The position numbers were made by a program, and so were the translations under genes. A stretch of DNA of 64,000 bases from Neonectria sp. B-13 (lineage: Eukaryota; Ascomycota; Sordariomycetes; Hypocreales; Nectriaceae), in contig NOKP01000011.1 in NCBI GenBank assembly GCA_002682825.1, positions 1,116,420 to 1,180,419 of the forward strand. The letters are read 5' to 3'. The notes under the pieces are model-generated. The model ran no database searches and had not been told where the DNA came from. It saw only the letters and a program-made list of their open reading frames with translations. Shown here piece after piece: positions 23,101 to 35,520 of the stretch (position 1 is its first letter; each line of letters starts with the position of its first letter).

Positions 23101-25969
23101 TAGTAGAGCATCATATCCTGCAGTTATAGCCCTGCCATTCAATCAATATCAAGTCATTATCGTCAAGATCACCTCCCACAGTCTCGGCGCCGCTCCCGCC
23201 TCTGCGGTCCTGCCTCTGCGGTCCTAAAGTCCGTTATCGCCCATGAATTCCTCCTCGAGTTAACTAACAAACTCCCCATCGTCAACGTTTGGGGTGGGCG
23301 CTCACAAACTCGATGGTAGCGCGGCGAAGCATCGTCTCAAATAGATTAGGTGAGCCCGAAGTTTGCAGAGTACCATTCGTTCCTACAAGTAGGTCGCTTG
23401 CGAAGTAGGTAGGCGGGATTGAAACTGTTGCCTCCTACCCCATCAAGGAATTATCAACGCCCCAACCTTCTGCAACTCCCACTCTTTACAAACCTCGACA
23501 TCGTAGACACGAATGATAGTAACTCAACCTTTCTTGAATTCATAAAATGCGAGTTAAGTTCATAGTCCGCCTGCAAGAGTATGTTCAGCTACCCCCAAGA
23601 AGCGAAACGAGTCTTCAACCTGCGACCGGAGCAACGGAGGCTGCAACAGCTCTCTATCTCGTAGTTGTCAGCTCGTTTCTAAACTGCTGCTGTCATAATT
23701 TATTGCATTCGAAGAAGCTTCGCACATAGCAAGCCCAAGGACATTATATTCTTCAAAGTGCAATACGTGCTTCACCCATCGCCATTATCGGACGTTTTGT
23801 CGCGGAACGTACCACGGTTGACCTCATCCGTCCAGTTCTTTATTTATTAAAACGGAGTAATCCATTTGCACTCATTCCAAATCGCAACCTTTACTTTCAG
23901 GGTTCCAGCGTGGGCATCTGCTCGCCTAGGCTGCGACAGTCAAGCCAAGTAGTAGTGTTATCTTTGGCTCACTGGGAACCCGTAAAAGTCAAAGCCATCG
24001 CGTCTCGCCTTTTAAATTCTGTATGTCTTGTCTTACCTGCAGCTTAGAACAGCTTGCTGGTAGTAGTTCAGTAGTGTTCTGAATTCTCTCCCAACGTGGA
24101 TTGTCGTTGGGCTTGCTGAGCTTGTAATGTCTATTTCTGCTCAGCTTGTGTATGATGGTGCTTAGAGGCTCTGAATCCACCCTAGCTTCTTTATTCTCAA
24201 TAGATTTTATAACTTCTGAGTTTGGTATGATAACTCTTGAAATGTAGCGATCCAGTTTGCGTCTTCAATAAGTGAACTTGATGTGCCATTCATCATCAGT
24301 GTTGCCCCCAATCTGAGCTTCGGTTTCTGGACAGACGTTGAGGAATTTTGTATTCTTTCAGAGTACGCTACGTGCATTTCAATTCGTTTAGCAAGCCACC
24401 GAGTGCATTGGTCGAGAAGTACCGCCGTCCGACATCCCCAAAGCCGGTCTGGCGAGGAGCTAATGACAATCTTGCTAGAGACATTCGTATGCCCCAAAAA
24501 GCGGCTTAAATTTACCGTTTATTATAAACCAGTTCCTCGAAGCTTCTATTGAAACGCTGGTTGATGAATTGCATGAAATTGTACGACAACACGCAACCTA
24601 CATGGTTCGAGAGCATAATACTGTGTGCCAAGGCCCAGGAACAAGTTTTAAAACAGAGGAAATAAACACAAGCTATATCTTGTTGGTGGGATCCTCCCAG
24701 TACAGACGAAGCCCACGACTCAAGTGGTCGTCTCAAAAGATCAAAGAGAGAGAGAGGGAACACAAATTGAACCCAAGCTAGCAATGGGATCGAGATAAGA
24801 CGGCTTTAAGGCAGTAGATACAATGCATCTCAATGCTCTTGAGCAATAAAAATGAGAAAGGGATGACAAGAGCTGCTGCGACAGCTTGGGCAAAGCGGAA
24901 AGATTAGACAGAAGGTGTATTGAATCGTACAGAAAGAGAAAGGCGTGCCCTGCCATGAAAGCGGCCGAGCTACTACTTTAAGGAGCGATCTCTGATAGCC
25001 AAGGTCCTGTGTCCATTAAACTCCAGTGTGCTAGCCAGCACCATCACAATATTTATCGACTTTTTCTTTTGCCTCAGTATACGTTCTCAGACATACACAA
25101 GTTGGTTAATCAATGTTTCTGCCTCACACATATAAGGAAACCTTCGCTATTGAGGTTTCTATGACCCACCTTAAGATAAAATCGTCTAAGACCGCCATGG
25201 ATATTCTCCCAGTCATCACCATCATCTATTTGGCATTATTTTCAACATTCAAGCTACGGCTACAGCTCCTAGGAAGAACCATCATAATTACAATATACAT
25301 TTACGGCACCAGTGTTCTTTTTATTTTCGCACCTAGATGCCAGGAAGTGCCAAGTCGATGAGCGGCTTTGGGTGCGAAATGGCATCACTCAGCAACAGTA
25401 ATACACCAGAGTCTCTCGACAGTAAACCGAAGAAACACCACAAAAATGGAAAAGGCTCAAGTCACAGCTGTCGATACTGGACGGACAACTTCAAGTAAGT
25501 GGTTTATGTGGATCATACATCGCTCACCTGCTCGTCCCGCCATAGTTGAGTCAGCGGAGCTTAGTAGCTTCGACTGAACGTTCACAGTCTCTGACTTCCG
25601 AAATTGCGTACTTGAGGCACTGAGCTAACCTAGAGTTTACATGTGCCTTCATGCCATGGCCGTGTCTACAAAGATCAAAAAGAAAAATATAGGTGCCTTT
25701 GTGCCTTTTTCGTGCGTTGGAGTTGTCGCTGCACTACTGACATTGGTGGGGTAATGAAGCAACATTGTTAGTGGTGTTGCGCATCTTTTTGTGTCCACTG
25801 ACTCAAATCCAGGGCATCGGCCGGAAAAATATTGTTGCAAATATCAACGGCAGCTAGGAGCTTTTTGAGCGTGCGGTCTGCCCCTCCCCCTCCTCCACCA
25901 CGAACTGACTCACCATTTCGCGACAACCGTTTCTCAAAGCTACCCCCCCAGCGACTTCTCACGCCCGCG
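20166..25969. other. Large gene-poor spacer, AT-rich toward the right
   Basis: 5.8 kb without a supported gene. About 23.8-25.8 kb is visibly AT-richer and stop-rich. A minus-strand frame at 24207-24497 and a plus-strand frame at 24569-24781 are open but show no recognisable motif. Short direct duplications occur near 21890-21912 (CTCCTGAGTC) and 23197-23225 (CCTCTGCGGTCCTG). Confidence 0.45.
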
Positions 25970-28348
25970 ATGGCTCCCACAGCCAACAGTTCGGCGGAGG
26001 ATCTCAACTCTGAGGTCCTCCTGGCATTGTCCAAAGCAGACCCGATTTTGTCTGCCGAAACCTTCCCGGAAGTTCCCTTCGAGTCCCTGAAAGCCGCCCT
26101 GGATCGCCTTGCCTCACGGTCTATGATCACGTATGAACAAATCGAGCGCCAAGAGGCTTTCCTAGAGCCCGAAGCCGAGATTATCGTCAGCCATGGTAGC
26201 CACGAAGCCCGTGTCTTCGAGGCCGTGCACAAGGCAATGGGAGGTCTCTCAATCCAGGAGCTTGAGGCCGAAGTCGGTGATAGAAATGTCACCAAGGTTG
26301 GCCAGGGCAAGGCCTTCAAGGAGAAGTGGATCAAGAAGGAGGACAACAAGCTTGTCGCCTTGGTGAGGGCTTCTTATCTTCACTTGCAGGATCACGAATC
26401 TAATAGTTCTGTCAGGTCGACTCCATCAACGACGTCACCCGAGATCAGCTACGGACAATCCAGGAGAAGCGAACACATGACAGCAAGGTTTTGGCGGATC
26501 TGAAGAAGCGCAAGCTTCTGACTGTTCGAAAGGCCATTTCTTTCAAAATCAGCAAGGGAACCAAGTTCGCGCTGGAGATGGTCAAGGAGGAGACGGATCT
26601 GACCGCCGACATGCTGGCGTCTGGCTCGTGGAAGAGCGCAACGTTCAGTCAGTACCTCTAAGCCGAGAGACATTGTGTTCTCGGCAGCACATGTTTGCTA
26701 TCCACCAGAACGCGGAAGACTAACTCGGGAGTCGCAGAGCCTTACAACTTCAAGGCCTTGGGCGCGGACCAGCATGCTGGAGCCCTTCATCCACTGAACA
26801 AGATGCGACACGAATTCCGGTTAGTTGGCTCTTGGGTTCGGGATTTGAGACGCATTTATTTCCTGAGCTTGGACAACTTCGTCCCTGACATGCGCTCTTC
26901 GACATTCTGGGCGCAAAATCTCCTTTACCTTTTGGAGCATGCTAACTGAGTGTTTTCCTGCAGACAAATCTTCTTCGAAACTGGCTTCACAGAAATGCCA
27001 ACCAACCAGTACATTGAGTCTGGATTCTGGGTATGTGATTCCCAGCTCCATTTCCGCCATGAGGAGCTCGCAGTCAACGAGCAACTCTTCAGATTCTTCA
27101 GATCCCCAGACATACCTAAAACGGGCTTGCTAACTCAAAGGTTGAACAGAACTTCGATGCGCTCTTTGTACCTCAGGTATGGCTCTCAGAGACGAGACCT
27201 GTTGGACCTGTCATTTTCTAACATGCAAAAGCAACATCCTGCGCGTGATCTACAGGACACTTTCTACATCTCAGACCCAAAGAAGGCCCTTAAGCCTGGC
27301 CCGGTGTCTCCAGATGACAAGCAGGACTACACCAAGTATCTCGAGAGCGTCAAGCAGGTCCATGAGAACGGAAAGTTCGGATCTATTGGCTACAGATACC
27401 CCTGGTCCGAGGAGGAGTCACTAAGGTATGGAACGCAGCATCCAATTGACTCCCCCCATTTTTAAACTAAACTAATGTGCCTCAGACTTGTTTTGCGAAC
27501 ACACACCACTGCAGTCTCGGCTGCCATGCTCTCCCGCCTGGCTTCTGAAAGCCCCGATGGCAAATGCCGGCCGGCTCGATACTTCTCCATTGACCGAGTC
27601 TTCAGGTATGGGCCTACCCACCGGCCGAATATGTCATCCCTTTAGAAACACTCACTCACGGTCTCTTAGAAACGAGTCGGTTGATGCCACTCATCTTTGC
27701 GAATTCCATCAGGTCGAAGGCGTGATTGCCGATTATGGATTGACCCTAGGTGGTCTCATGGAATTCATGGAGAAATTCTTTGAAAAGATGGGTATCACAG
27801 AGTAAGTCGACACTGAAATCCACATACTCTTGTTAGCAAATACTGATATACCCTACTACGCAGCCTCAAGTTTAAGCCAGCGTAAGAAATGGTTATATCT
27901 CTCTTTAGGCGTGAACTTTAATACTAACTGACCCAGCTATAACCCCTATACTGAACCGAGTATGGAGATCTTCAGTTTCCACAAGGGACTCAACAAGCTC
28001 GTGGAGGCAAGTACTGCATTTCTATCACCCCTTTCCTTTTCATATCCCTGGGGTTTGAACATATTTGAGAAACCCTCTCCCTTTTATTGTCGCCGAACCG
28101 TGTCGACGTATAATGGTACGACTAGAAACTGACAGAGTAAACAGATTGGCAACAGTGGGATGTTCCGACCGGAAATGCTGGAGTGCATGGGTCTACCAAA
28201 GGACTTGAGAGTGTTCGGCTTCGGACTTAGTCTGGAGAGACCGACTATGATCAAGTACGCCATCTCCAATATCCGTGAGTTGCTTGGTCACCAGGTAGAT
28301 CTCAACTTCATTGAGAAGAACGCTGCGGTGCGGTTGGACAAGAACTAG
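25970..28348 (+). CDS. FRS2: Phenylalanyl-tRNA synthetase alpha subunit, cytosolic
   Basis: Eleven exons: 25970-26362, 26416-26647, 26738-26819, 26964-27030, 27150-27176, 27232-27425, 27486-27605, 27670-27801, 27864-27881, 27937-28006, 28145-28348; 512 aa. The catalytic subunit of the (alpha-beta)2 enzyme that charges tRNA-Phe. The start at 25970 ([12 protein letters not shown]) fits the family; the frame continues 46 codons upstream of it. The N-terminal winged-helix DNA/tRNA-binding part is followed by the class II catalytic core: [22 protein letters not shown] (split over three exons), [12 protein letters not shown], the RTHTTAVSA motif, [10 protein letters not shown], and the class II motif 3 region [11 protein letters not shown] with [11 protein letters not shown] near the C-terminus. 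Introns are 53-144 bp. Intron 10 (28007-28144) has a GC donor (GAG|GCAAGT): the only nearby GT would shift the frame before GNSGMFRP. Confidence 0.96.
28007..28144 (+). other. GC-AG intron in FRS2
   Basis: Donor GAG|GCAAGT, acceptor AAACAG. The reading frame is in phase 0 on both sides and rejoins LVE to IGNSGMF. GC-AG introns are a small, usually strong-consensus minority class; the rest of this donor matches the consensus perfectly. Confidence 0.85.
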
Positions 28349-31179
28349 AGGAGGTCAAATCGAGACTTGGGAGCAGGAGAGCCTCTACACAAGGGCATCT
28401 CGATTATCGGGCAAGGCGGAAAGGCTCATTTTTGCTACATGCTGCATTCACTGCGTTGAGGTCTTTTTACCTTAGCCCTCCCGAAAGCCAAGTACGTTGG
28501 TTAATAAGGAGTCATGAACTAGATGAGAAGATGAGCCGTTCTGCCTATGAAGACAGCACCATGGCATGGTTGTGCTTGTCTTGGGGTAGCTATTTACGAG
28601 TTCACGGAAGACAAAAAAGACATGGGATCATCTAGAGCTGTATGATGCTGCATTCGACATCTCAAACTCCATAACAGCCTCGATTGTGAGTTCACGCGCC
28701 CAGGGGATTAGCTTCTAGGGCCGTAACATGCCAATCCTTGAAAATGTCGTTGTGAGACAGTCAGTTTGCATCATTCCCATGGTTCGCCTTTACTGAAACC
28801 ACCATCTCGCAAGCTCTGCGTGCAGGATACCCTCACCACAATCCTCTTTCATCGCATCATTGAATGCGTCAACGGGTTCTCCCTTAGATGTACATTCTTT
28901 TCAGATTGAAAGTTTCTATAACTACTCGCTCAAGTGCCACCGCATGGTTTTTCTGAGAACAGGCCCAAGCAGGCTGAGAGGTGACCACCATCGTGGTCAC
29001 TCAACTCTCCGATGGGAGATGTTGTTCTTTGCTGCGTCAGTGAATTCAGATTACGTGAACAGCGCTCGGAAACTTCTCTAAAGCACTCGATATGTCTTCC
29101 TCCAACGCCAGGTACGCTTTTCCTGTGTAGCGTCTATACAAGCATTACATGACCATCGTGGCAGAACTCCTCACTCTGCCGCGGCTCTTTTGATGGCTGA
29201 ATTGAAACGGGTAATCTAAATTGCTGTAACATGATAGATTACATGGATTGAAATGAAGACACAGGCTCGCAACATGTACGATTTCGTGTCTTAACGTCCA
29301 GTTTTTGCTTTGGAGGACACTCGAATCTCTTCAGCTCATGTCGCGCCTCATTTGCAACTGAATTGACATTTCAGTGAATCATCTACAGCCCTAGCTTTTC
29401 ATGAGCAACTTTCATGATGTACTAAATACTTGCTGGGGTCCGCCGACGAACACCAGGACAGCTCCCTGTCTTTGGAGAATATTCTATGAAAAGCAGGGAG
29501 CAGTGATGAGGCCACCGGCAAACCATCTCGGACTACAATCTCTCATCGTCTGGCCTTGGAAGGAGCGGTGTTTAATTGGCCGTTGATCGAGCACGCCACG
29601 CATCACTCAGTCTCAGTTAGAGAAGGGGAAGCAAGTCCTGATAGAGAAGATATCCTGAGATGACGCCAATGGTACGTCCAAGGTCGCATGGTAGTCCCGA
29701 CCACGGGCCAATTGCTGGCAACAAATACATGCAAGTATGATGCGATTCTGACAGTTGATGACGCCCAATTACATCTTGCTCAAAGATACAAATTTTAAGC
29801 GCCGTCGGAAGCCCGATCTCATGTCTCCGTCCAGGAACTAGTCTGCAGGGCAAGCCACAAAAAAGAGTGCATAACGCACATCCTCATCCGTCTACCCAAA
29901 AAGCCTCGTCTAGGCGTCGAGGTTTCGAGATGCATTTTAACATGCGGTGAGAGCAATGTTCCATTGAGCGATACCACTCGGTGTTTCGAGATGAAAAAGA
30001 AGGATGGCCTACCGGCTGAGCGGTAATCTCCAGTTACTTGATAGGCGCTTTTACGCACGCACTCCAAGACATGCATGAGAAAATAAACCCATGGCAATGC
30101 AGTTCCAAGGGGCTGACAGGGTTGGATATTGGTTCAGACTGCGGGGGTGTTCGATGAGCCTCATCAAAGAGGAATCAGCTCACCTGTCTCAATTCTGGCT
30201 GTTGCTAGAAATACGCGTCATTCCACCACTAGAGTTGTCGGGTGGCTGCATTCGAAACGAGTCCTAGCCATTCCACATCCCACCTCAATATTTGAGTTAT
30301 GGAACTACCCTCTCGTAGTCAAAGTTGCAAACTTACAAAGAATGCTGTGATAGTTGTCAAATATGCTGCTTAGGGTGCCCAGTCCATGTTCCTTACCTCC
30401 ATGGGGACCAATGTGTATAAGTGACTGGTTTCGATAAACAGCAACGAGACCCAAAAGCATGGACGAGTCCGCGAGCGCATTTCTTATACATGTGGGCTTC
30501 TGATGAATATTTTCAAAGTCTATTATGCTAAATTGGGCATCCTGGGATCTTGAAATTAAGGATGAATCTCTGGGTAAGAACAGTGGTGGTTTGCCATATC
30601 TCAGGTTGCTACGTCTTGAATTGGGGTACTCATAATCCTTTTCTTGACCTGCACAAGACTTAGGGGATAATGTTTGATGATTTTAATAGTAAAACTGGGC
30701 AAAATATAGTGCAAACCCCCCCATTTCAATGACCGTCGACAATCCAGGCTATGGGACTTCTTGTTCTCGCCGTTTGCTGGGTTCATTTCGAGATGTACAG
30801 GGTAGTATCAGTAGCATTACACAGCGCGCCCCAGGTGATCCTTGCACCACATGGCCCGTGACTTGTCTTAAATTCAACCACATGGAATTCTTAGACAATG
30901 GCAAACTAAAGCGCCAGAGAACTGGCAACATTCCGAACGGGCTTCGCTCTGATCGCCGCGTGGTGCCTGCTACAAGGTGGGATGTCGTTGGCAAAATTGC
31001 TAACCGACGTACACCCGAAAGACAATGCTCACACGACAAACGTCCGTTTCCTAATGTGGGGTGGGTGCGGTTCGTTGATGCCCCGCGATGGCTTGGAGAA
31101 CAATATCAAGGAGATGAGGGGATCATTCTTTGACGTTGCTCGACACATTAAAAGCGCCGGGTAGCCCGCCAGTTGCGTG
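28349..31179. other. Intergenic spacer
   Basis: 2.8 kb without a supported gene, comparatively AT-rich and with stops in all frames. It holds a perfect hairpin at 28981-29000 and an 8-bp inverted repeat at 29211-29242. The right end is the farnesyltransferase promoter. Confidence 0.45.
28981..29000. repeat. Perfect inverted repeat, 8-bp arms, 4-nt loop
   Basis: GTGACCAC, loop CATC, GTGGTCAC. Located about 630 bp beyond the FRS2 stop codon. It could be a hairpin or a dyad protein-binding site; no role can be assigned. Confidence 0.6.
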
Positions 31180-33053
31180 ATGAGATCCCGAGCACGCCTC
31201 ACAAGACCCCGTCCCCGAGCCGTCTTTCGACACAGCAGCACGCGCGACCGCAACCGCAACACCAACGTCAACACCAGCGCCAGCAGACTCAGTGACGGGA
31301 TGGAGACGGTGAGCGTTTCCTCCTCCTCCCAAGTGGGCGGCGACGTTGCGCTGGAACCGTCGGTCCCCAGCCTGTTTACCTCGGCTCCCCCGATTCGCGA
31401 CAGCCTGGAGACGCCGTCGTCGCAGGCCCAGGATGCTACCCTCGATGAATGCCTTCCCTTCCTCACCGGCTACGAGCTCGATGAGTGCAACGCCCACGGC
31501 CTGCCCCATCTGGATCGCCGTCGCCACATCAACTTCTTGCACAAGCAGCTGGGCAAGCTGCCCGGCGCCTTCACGCCTGCGGACCCCAGTCGGCCGTGGT
31601 TCTTCTACTGGTGCCTCGCCGGGCTCAGCCTCCTGGGCGAGGATGTGTCCCTGTACCGCCAGAGACTCATCGACACGGTCCGTCCCATGCAAGATGCGTT
31701 GGGCGGCTTCGCCGGTGGGTTCGGCCAGACGCCGCATCTTGCCACCACCTATGCAACCGTCCTGTCGCTGGCCCTGGTCGGCGGAGACGATGCCTACGAC
31801 GTCGTCGACCGCCGGGCCATGTGGAGATGGCTGTGCTCGCTCAAGCAGCCGGATGGAGGGTTCCAGATGGCCCTCGGGGGCGAAGAAGACGTGAGGTATG
31901 TCGTTGCTTTTCCCCCAACTCCCTGCTTCCCTGCTCTTCTTGCCTCCCCAACTCCCTGTTCTTCCTTTCCTGCCTCGCTCCCCTCCCCAAGGCCCGCTTG
32001 TTCCTCCATCCCTGACCAATATCCTCTCCCGTAGGGGGGCCTACTGTGCAGCCGTCATCATCTCGCTGCTCAACATCCCCCTCGACCTGTCACCGGACTC
32101 GCCTGCATGCTCTGCTGGCCACACTGGCCTGTTCACTGGCCTGGCCGAGTACGTGCGCCGATGTAGGTGATGCACAAGGCCCAAAGTCGTTGCCGTTCTC
32201 TGATCGTTCACCAATAAGGCCAAACATACGAGGGAGGCGTGTCGGCAAAGCCGGGCGTTGAAGCGCATGGTGCGTATGCTTTTTGCGCTCTCGGATGCCT
32301 CTCCATCCTTGATTCTCCACATCGAGCCATCCCACGGTGAGTCCCTCTTTCAAGATGCTGTCCACTGAAGAGGGGACATGAGAACACTGCATGCTGACCC
32401 TCCTCGATCGCCCAAAGCTACCTTGATGTTCCACTGCTTATCTCTTGGCTGTCCTCCCGCCAGTACGCCCCAGAGGGCGGTTTCTCGGGTCGTACCAACA
32501 AACTTGTTGATGGTTGCTACAGTCACTGGGTCGGAGGTTGTTGGCCCCTGATCGAGGCCGCCCTCAACGGACCTAGAGGGGCGCCGGCCAACCCTGGTGA
32601 CCACCCGCTCCCCGACGCTATGGACAGCCTCTTCAGCCGGGACGGACTGACCCGCTACATCCTCTCGTGCTGTCAGGATCAGTCCAAACGGGGTGGCATG
32701 AGAGACAAACCGAGCAAGTATGGACACCCGCCCCCCCCATCCACCCATCCATCCACTTCGTTGCGCAAAGAGGAGTGCTAACCCGGTCCCACCCCTTTAG
32801 GTACTCTGATGCCTACCATACCTGCTATGTCCTCTCTGGACTGAGCTCGGCGCAACACAAGTGGGACCTGGTAACTGCTCGTGCCCATGAGTCAATTGTG
32901 GCAGGAGACTCGTGGACTGTGTCACCCTATATGGAAGGTGAACAGATCTTTGATGAGGAGGACCGCGTCTGCACGATGCACCCAGTCTATGTGATTCCCC
33001 AGCACAAAGTGGACGAGGTTCAGTCGTACTTTGCTTCAAAGACTGGCTTCTAA
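31180..33053 (+). CDS. RAM1: Protein farnesyltransferase beta subunit
   Basis: Five exons: 31180-31895, 32035-32162, 32219-32336, 32418-32717, 32801-33053; introns 56-139 bp; 504 aa. Transfers farnesyl from FPP to CaaX cysteines of Ras, Rho, lamin-like and pheromone proteins, as a heterodimer with the alpha subunit. Prenyltransferase alpha-alpha barrel repeats are visible (GGFAGGFGQTPHLATTYA, QPDGGFQM, QTYEGGVS, APEGGFSGRTNKLVDGCYS). Zinc ligands are D352 and C354 (VDGCYS) and H427 (YSDAYHTCY). The Arg-rich N-terminus (MRSRARLTRPRPRA) is unusual for a cytosolic enzyme; Met41 at 31300 (METVSVSSS) is an alternative start giving 464 aa and removing most of it. All junctions keep conserved motifs in frame. 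Confidence 0.95.
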
Positions 33054-35340
33054 TTATCAGGCTTGCGAACTTGTGCCAGAGGACTGGCCCTGTATTCGAT
33101 CCAGGCCGCTGAGAATATCATTCACACGAGCACGAGGTGGCCCTGAGAGCGACCGTCACGTGTCAAGAAAGGCCCTCTGATCGGTACTTTGTACAATGCT
33201 ACACACGGTACTGGATGAGTGGACGGAGGTTTTGATATCCAATATTCGGATCAACCCTGGGCCGTGGCAGGATCAATTCGGTACATTGGTCAAGGTGGTT
33301 CAAGGATGGGCCGGGCCACCTGTAAACTGTGTATGGTCGATACGACATGACATCTGCGTCGTCGAGGTAGGGCAGGTTAGATTGCGGGCTATCCGTTTGA
33401 GTTCCCAAAATACAGCACCTCGTGCACCCAACAAGAGACAGCAGCCAAAATGCATGCATTCTTGAGCTCCAAAGTGTGTGCTTGCCCGCCGCGTGGGTAA
33501 GCATTGATTGTCGACGGGAAACCGTTCCGACCCACGGGTCGCCAGGATGGTTCGCCCGAGGGCGGTGGCCGGCTGGGATGGATGGAGGGCATTCGCCAAT
33601 CCGGACTGCGCTCCCATGGCGCCATGTCGTCAACGGGCATGAGGGAAGAGCCAGCACATCGTCCGGAGGCAGCAGGGGTGTCAATGGATGCAAGCACGGT
33701 ATATCATATGCACACAACTTGTTGGAGACACGCGAATGGAAGAATAGAGAGGGGGAGGGGAGGTTGGGGAGGCCACGGTCCATGGTCTCACGCCGCACAA
33801 CTGCAGCAAGCAGTTGCAGGGTCTGCACATCATCTCGGAGGGCTGAGCCCCGGCAGCCAGGCCAGAGGCGAGGGGGACCCTGGACTGGCTCCGAGCAGAT
33901 GTCAATGCCCTTCGCCTGTTGTCATGACAGTCATGGACCCTTTGATGCCAGGTTTTCCACTTGTGGATGTGCCGGTAAAGGCTGGCTTCGGGGCCGTACG
34001 GCGGTCCTTCAATGGAGCAGCCGGCAGTCGAAAAAGAGGGTCTTGCCAGACGGTCCTCGACTTGGCCGGCGCAAGGTGATGAAGCAGTGACGCACCGGGG
34101 TGCCGACGAGCGGACTTCTGGCGTTGACAGACCTAACCCAGCGCAGGCTGCATTGAGCAGACCGCAGACCGCTTCGCTGGCAGAGCACTTGATGTGCATC
34201 TCGAATGCATCCGCCGCGCGACGGCTTGCCTCAACGTCCGCAGACTCGGACCGTGTATGGCTACCACCAGGTCCTGCGGCCTGCCCCCGCCCAAGACTTC
34301 TGGCCGTGTGGTCGTGTGGCCGCATCATGGGCGGCCTGGTCCTATGCTCGAGCACATGCGTAGTGTAGTTTACAGCATAATACACACCTTCCTGACATGA
34401 CTCCCAGACGCAGAGGAGAATAGGCCAGAAAAGGGGGGCGAGGGACATGCCGGTATGTAGGTATGTACACACACCGCGGGATACAAAACGGGTTTCCGAT
34501 GGTGGCTTGGACGGGCAGAAGAACCAGCCGAGACATGCGGCAAGACGGTGGTGGTCGCCGCCACGGCCGCAGCGAAAGGTGAAGTCTGAGGCGGGGAGTG
34601 TCAATGAAGGCCTGCGGCGAAGCTCAGTTCTCAGGACGTAATGGGTGGTTGTTGTTCCGACGCGGGAGCGGGAGGGGAGTTGTCGCATGTCCAATGTCCA
34701 CCACAACTCGGGCGGAACCGTTTACCAGGATCTCACAACGGTTCACGTTAGTTTTAGTTGGTGACGAACGACAACTCTTGCTCTCGACTTTGTACTTTAC
34801 CACATTCTTCGGTAAATAGTGGATTGGTTGTTTCAAGACAATTCCTTTATGTTTCACGTCCTCCCGTATAGGTCATTTTATCGTCTTTTGAAGTGTTGTG
34901 ACTTCTGAGTGAACTGCAGCGGGTCGCATGATTTCCCCAACATGGGTGCCAGTCAGGTCAGATCTACCTTGGAGAAACTCAACAAGACAGGCCAATGAGG
35001 CGAAATCGATGCACGACATGGGGGCACGTTCCTCTGTTGCCAGACGGGGGCTAGGACGCGTCGAGATCGCCTGCCATTGCTAGGGAGTAGGTGAGGTCCT
35101 TGCTTCCGATCGCGAATGTTGGAGAACCCTAGGCATACTGTAGAGTTTGCGTGAGGAGGGCCCTGTGTTCGAACTAGGGTAATCCAAGCATTGATACCGC
35201 GAGGGGTCGGGCCCTTGGCTGTGGAGTTGTGTTTATTGCGCAAGAGCCGGCCGAACAATTCAGAATCAATATCCACTTTGGTCTGTTGCCGTTGACACTA
35301 GCCGCAGTTGAATTTTAAGGCCGTTGGATTGTTGATTTGA

Positions 35341-35520
35341 TGCCGCAGCTTGTATCCTGGTCCTCGTCGAGGCGGGCGTTTCCGCGCCCTATATCCATGA
35401 CCCAGGGAAGTTCGCCTTATCAAATATTCGCATTGGCCGACGTGGGTTTGTGCTGAACGTCGAAGAGAGGGGCGATTGGAGCGATCATCAAGCCTGTATT
35501 GTCATCACACATCGACGAGG
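35341..35520 (+). pseudogene. Possible relic of a GMC-oxidoreductase-like frame (weak)
   Basis: The plus frame reads AAACILVLVEAGVSAPYIH followed by DPGKFALSNIRIG, preceded by a stop. The 'LVEAG...IH.P..F' pattern faintly recalls the N-terminal FAD-binding part of GMC oxidoreductases, but the GxGxxG and GGSS motifs are not found. Could be chance. Confidence 0.12.

Noticed and set aside
31123..32019. 298-codon minus-strand frame
   Set aside because: Antisense to farnesyltransferase exon 1, which is firmly supported.
33681..34706. 341-codon minus-strand frame
   Set aside because: Longest frame in the 7-kb spacer but rich in Arg, Ser, Cys and His with no motif, and overlapped by other equally open frames; judged chance in GC-rich DNA. 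A homology search could overturn this.
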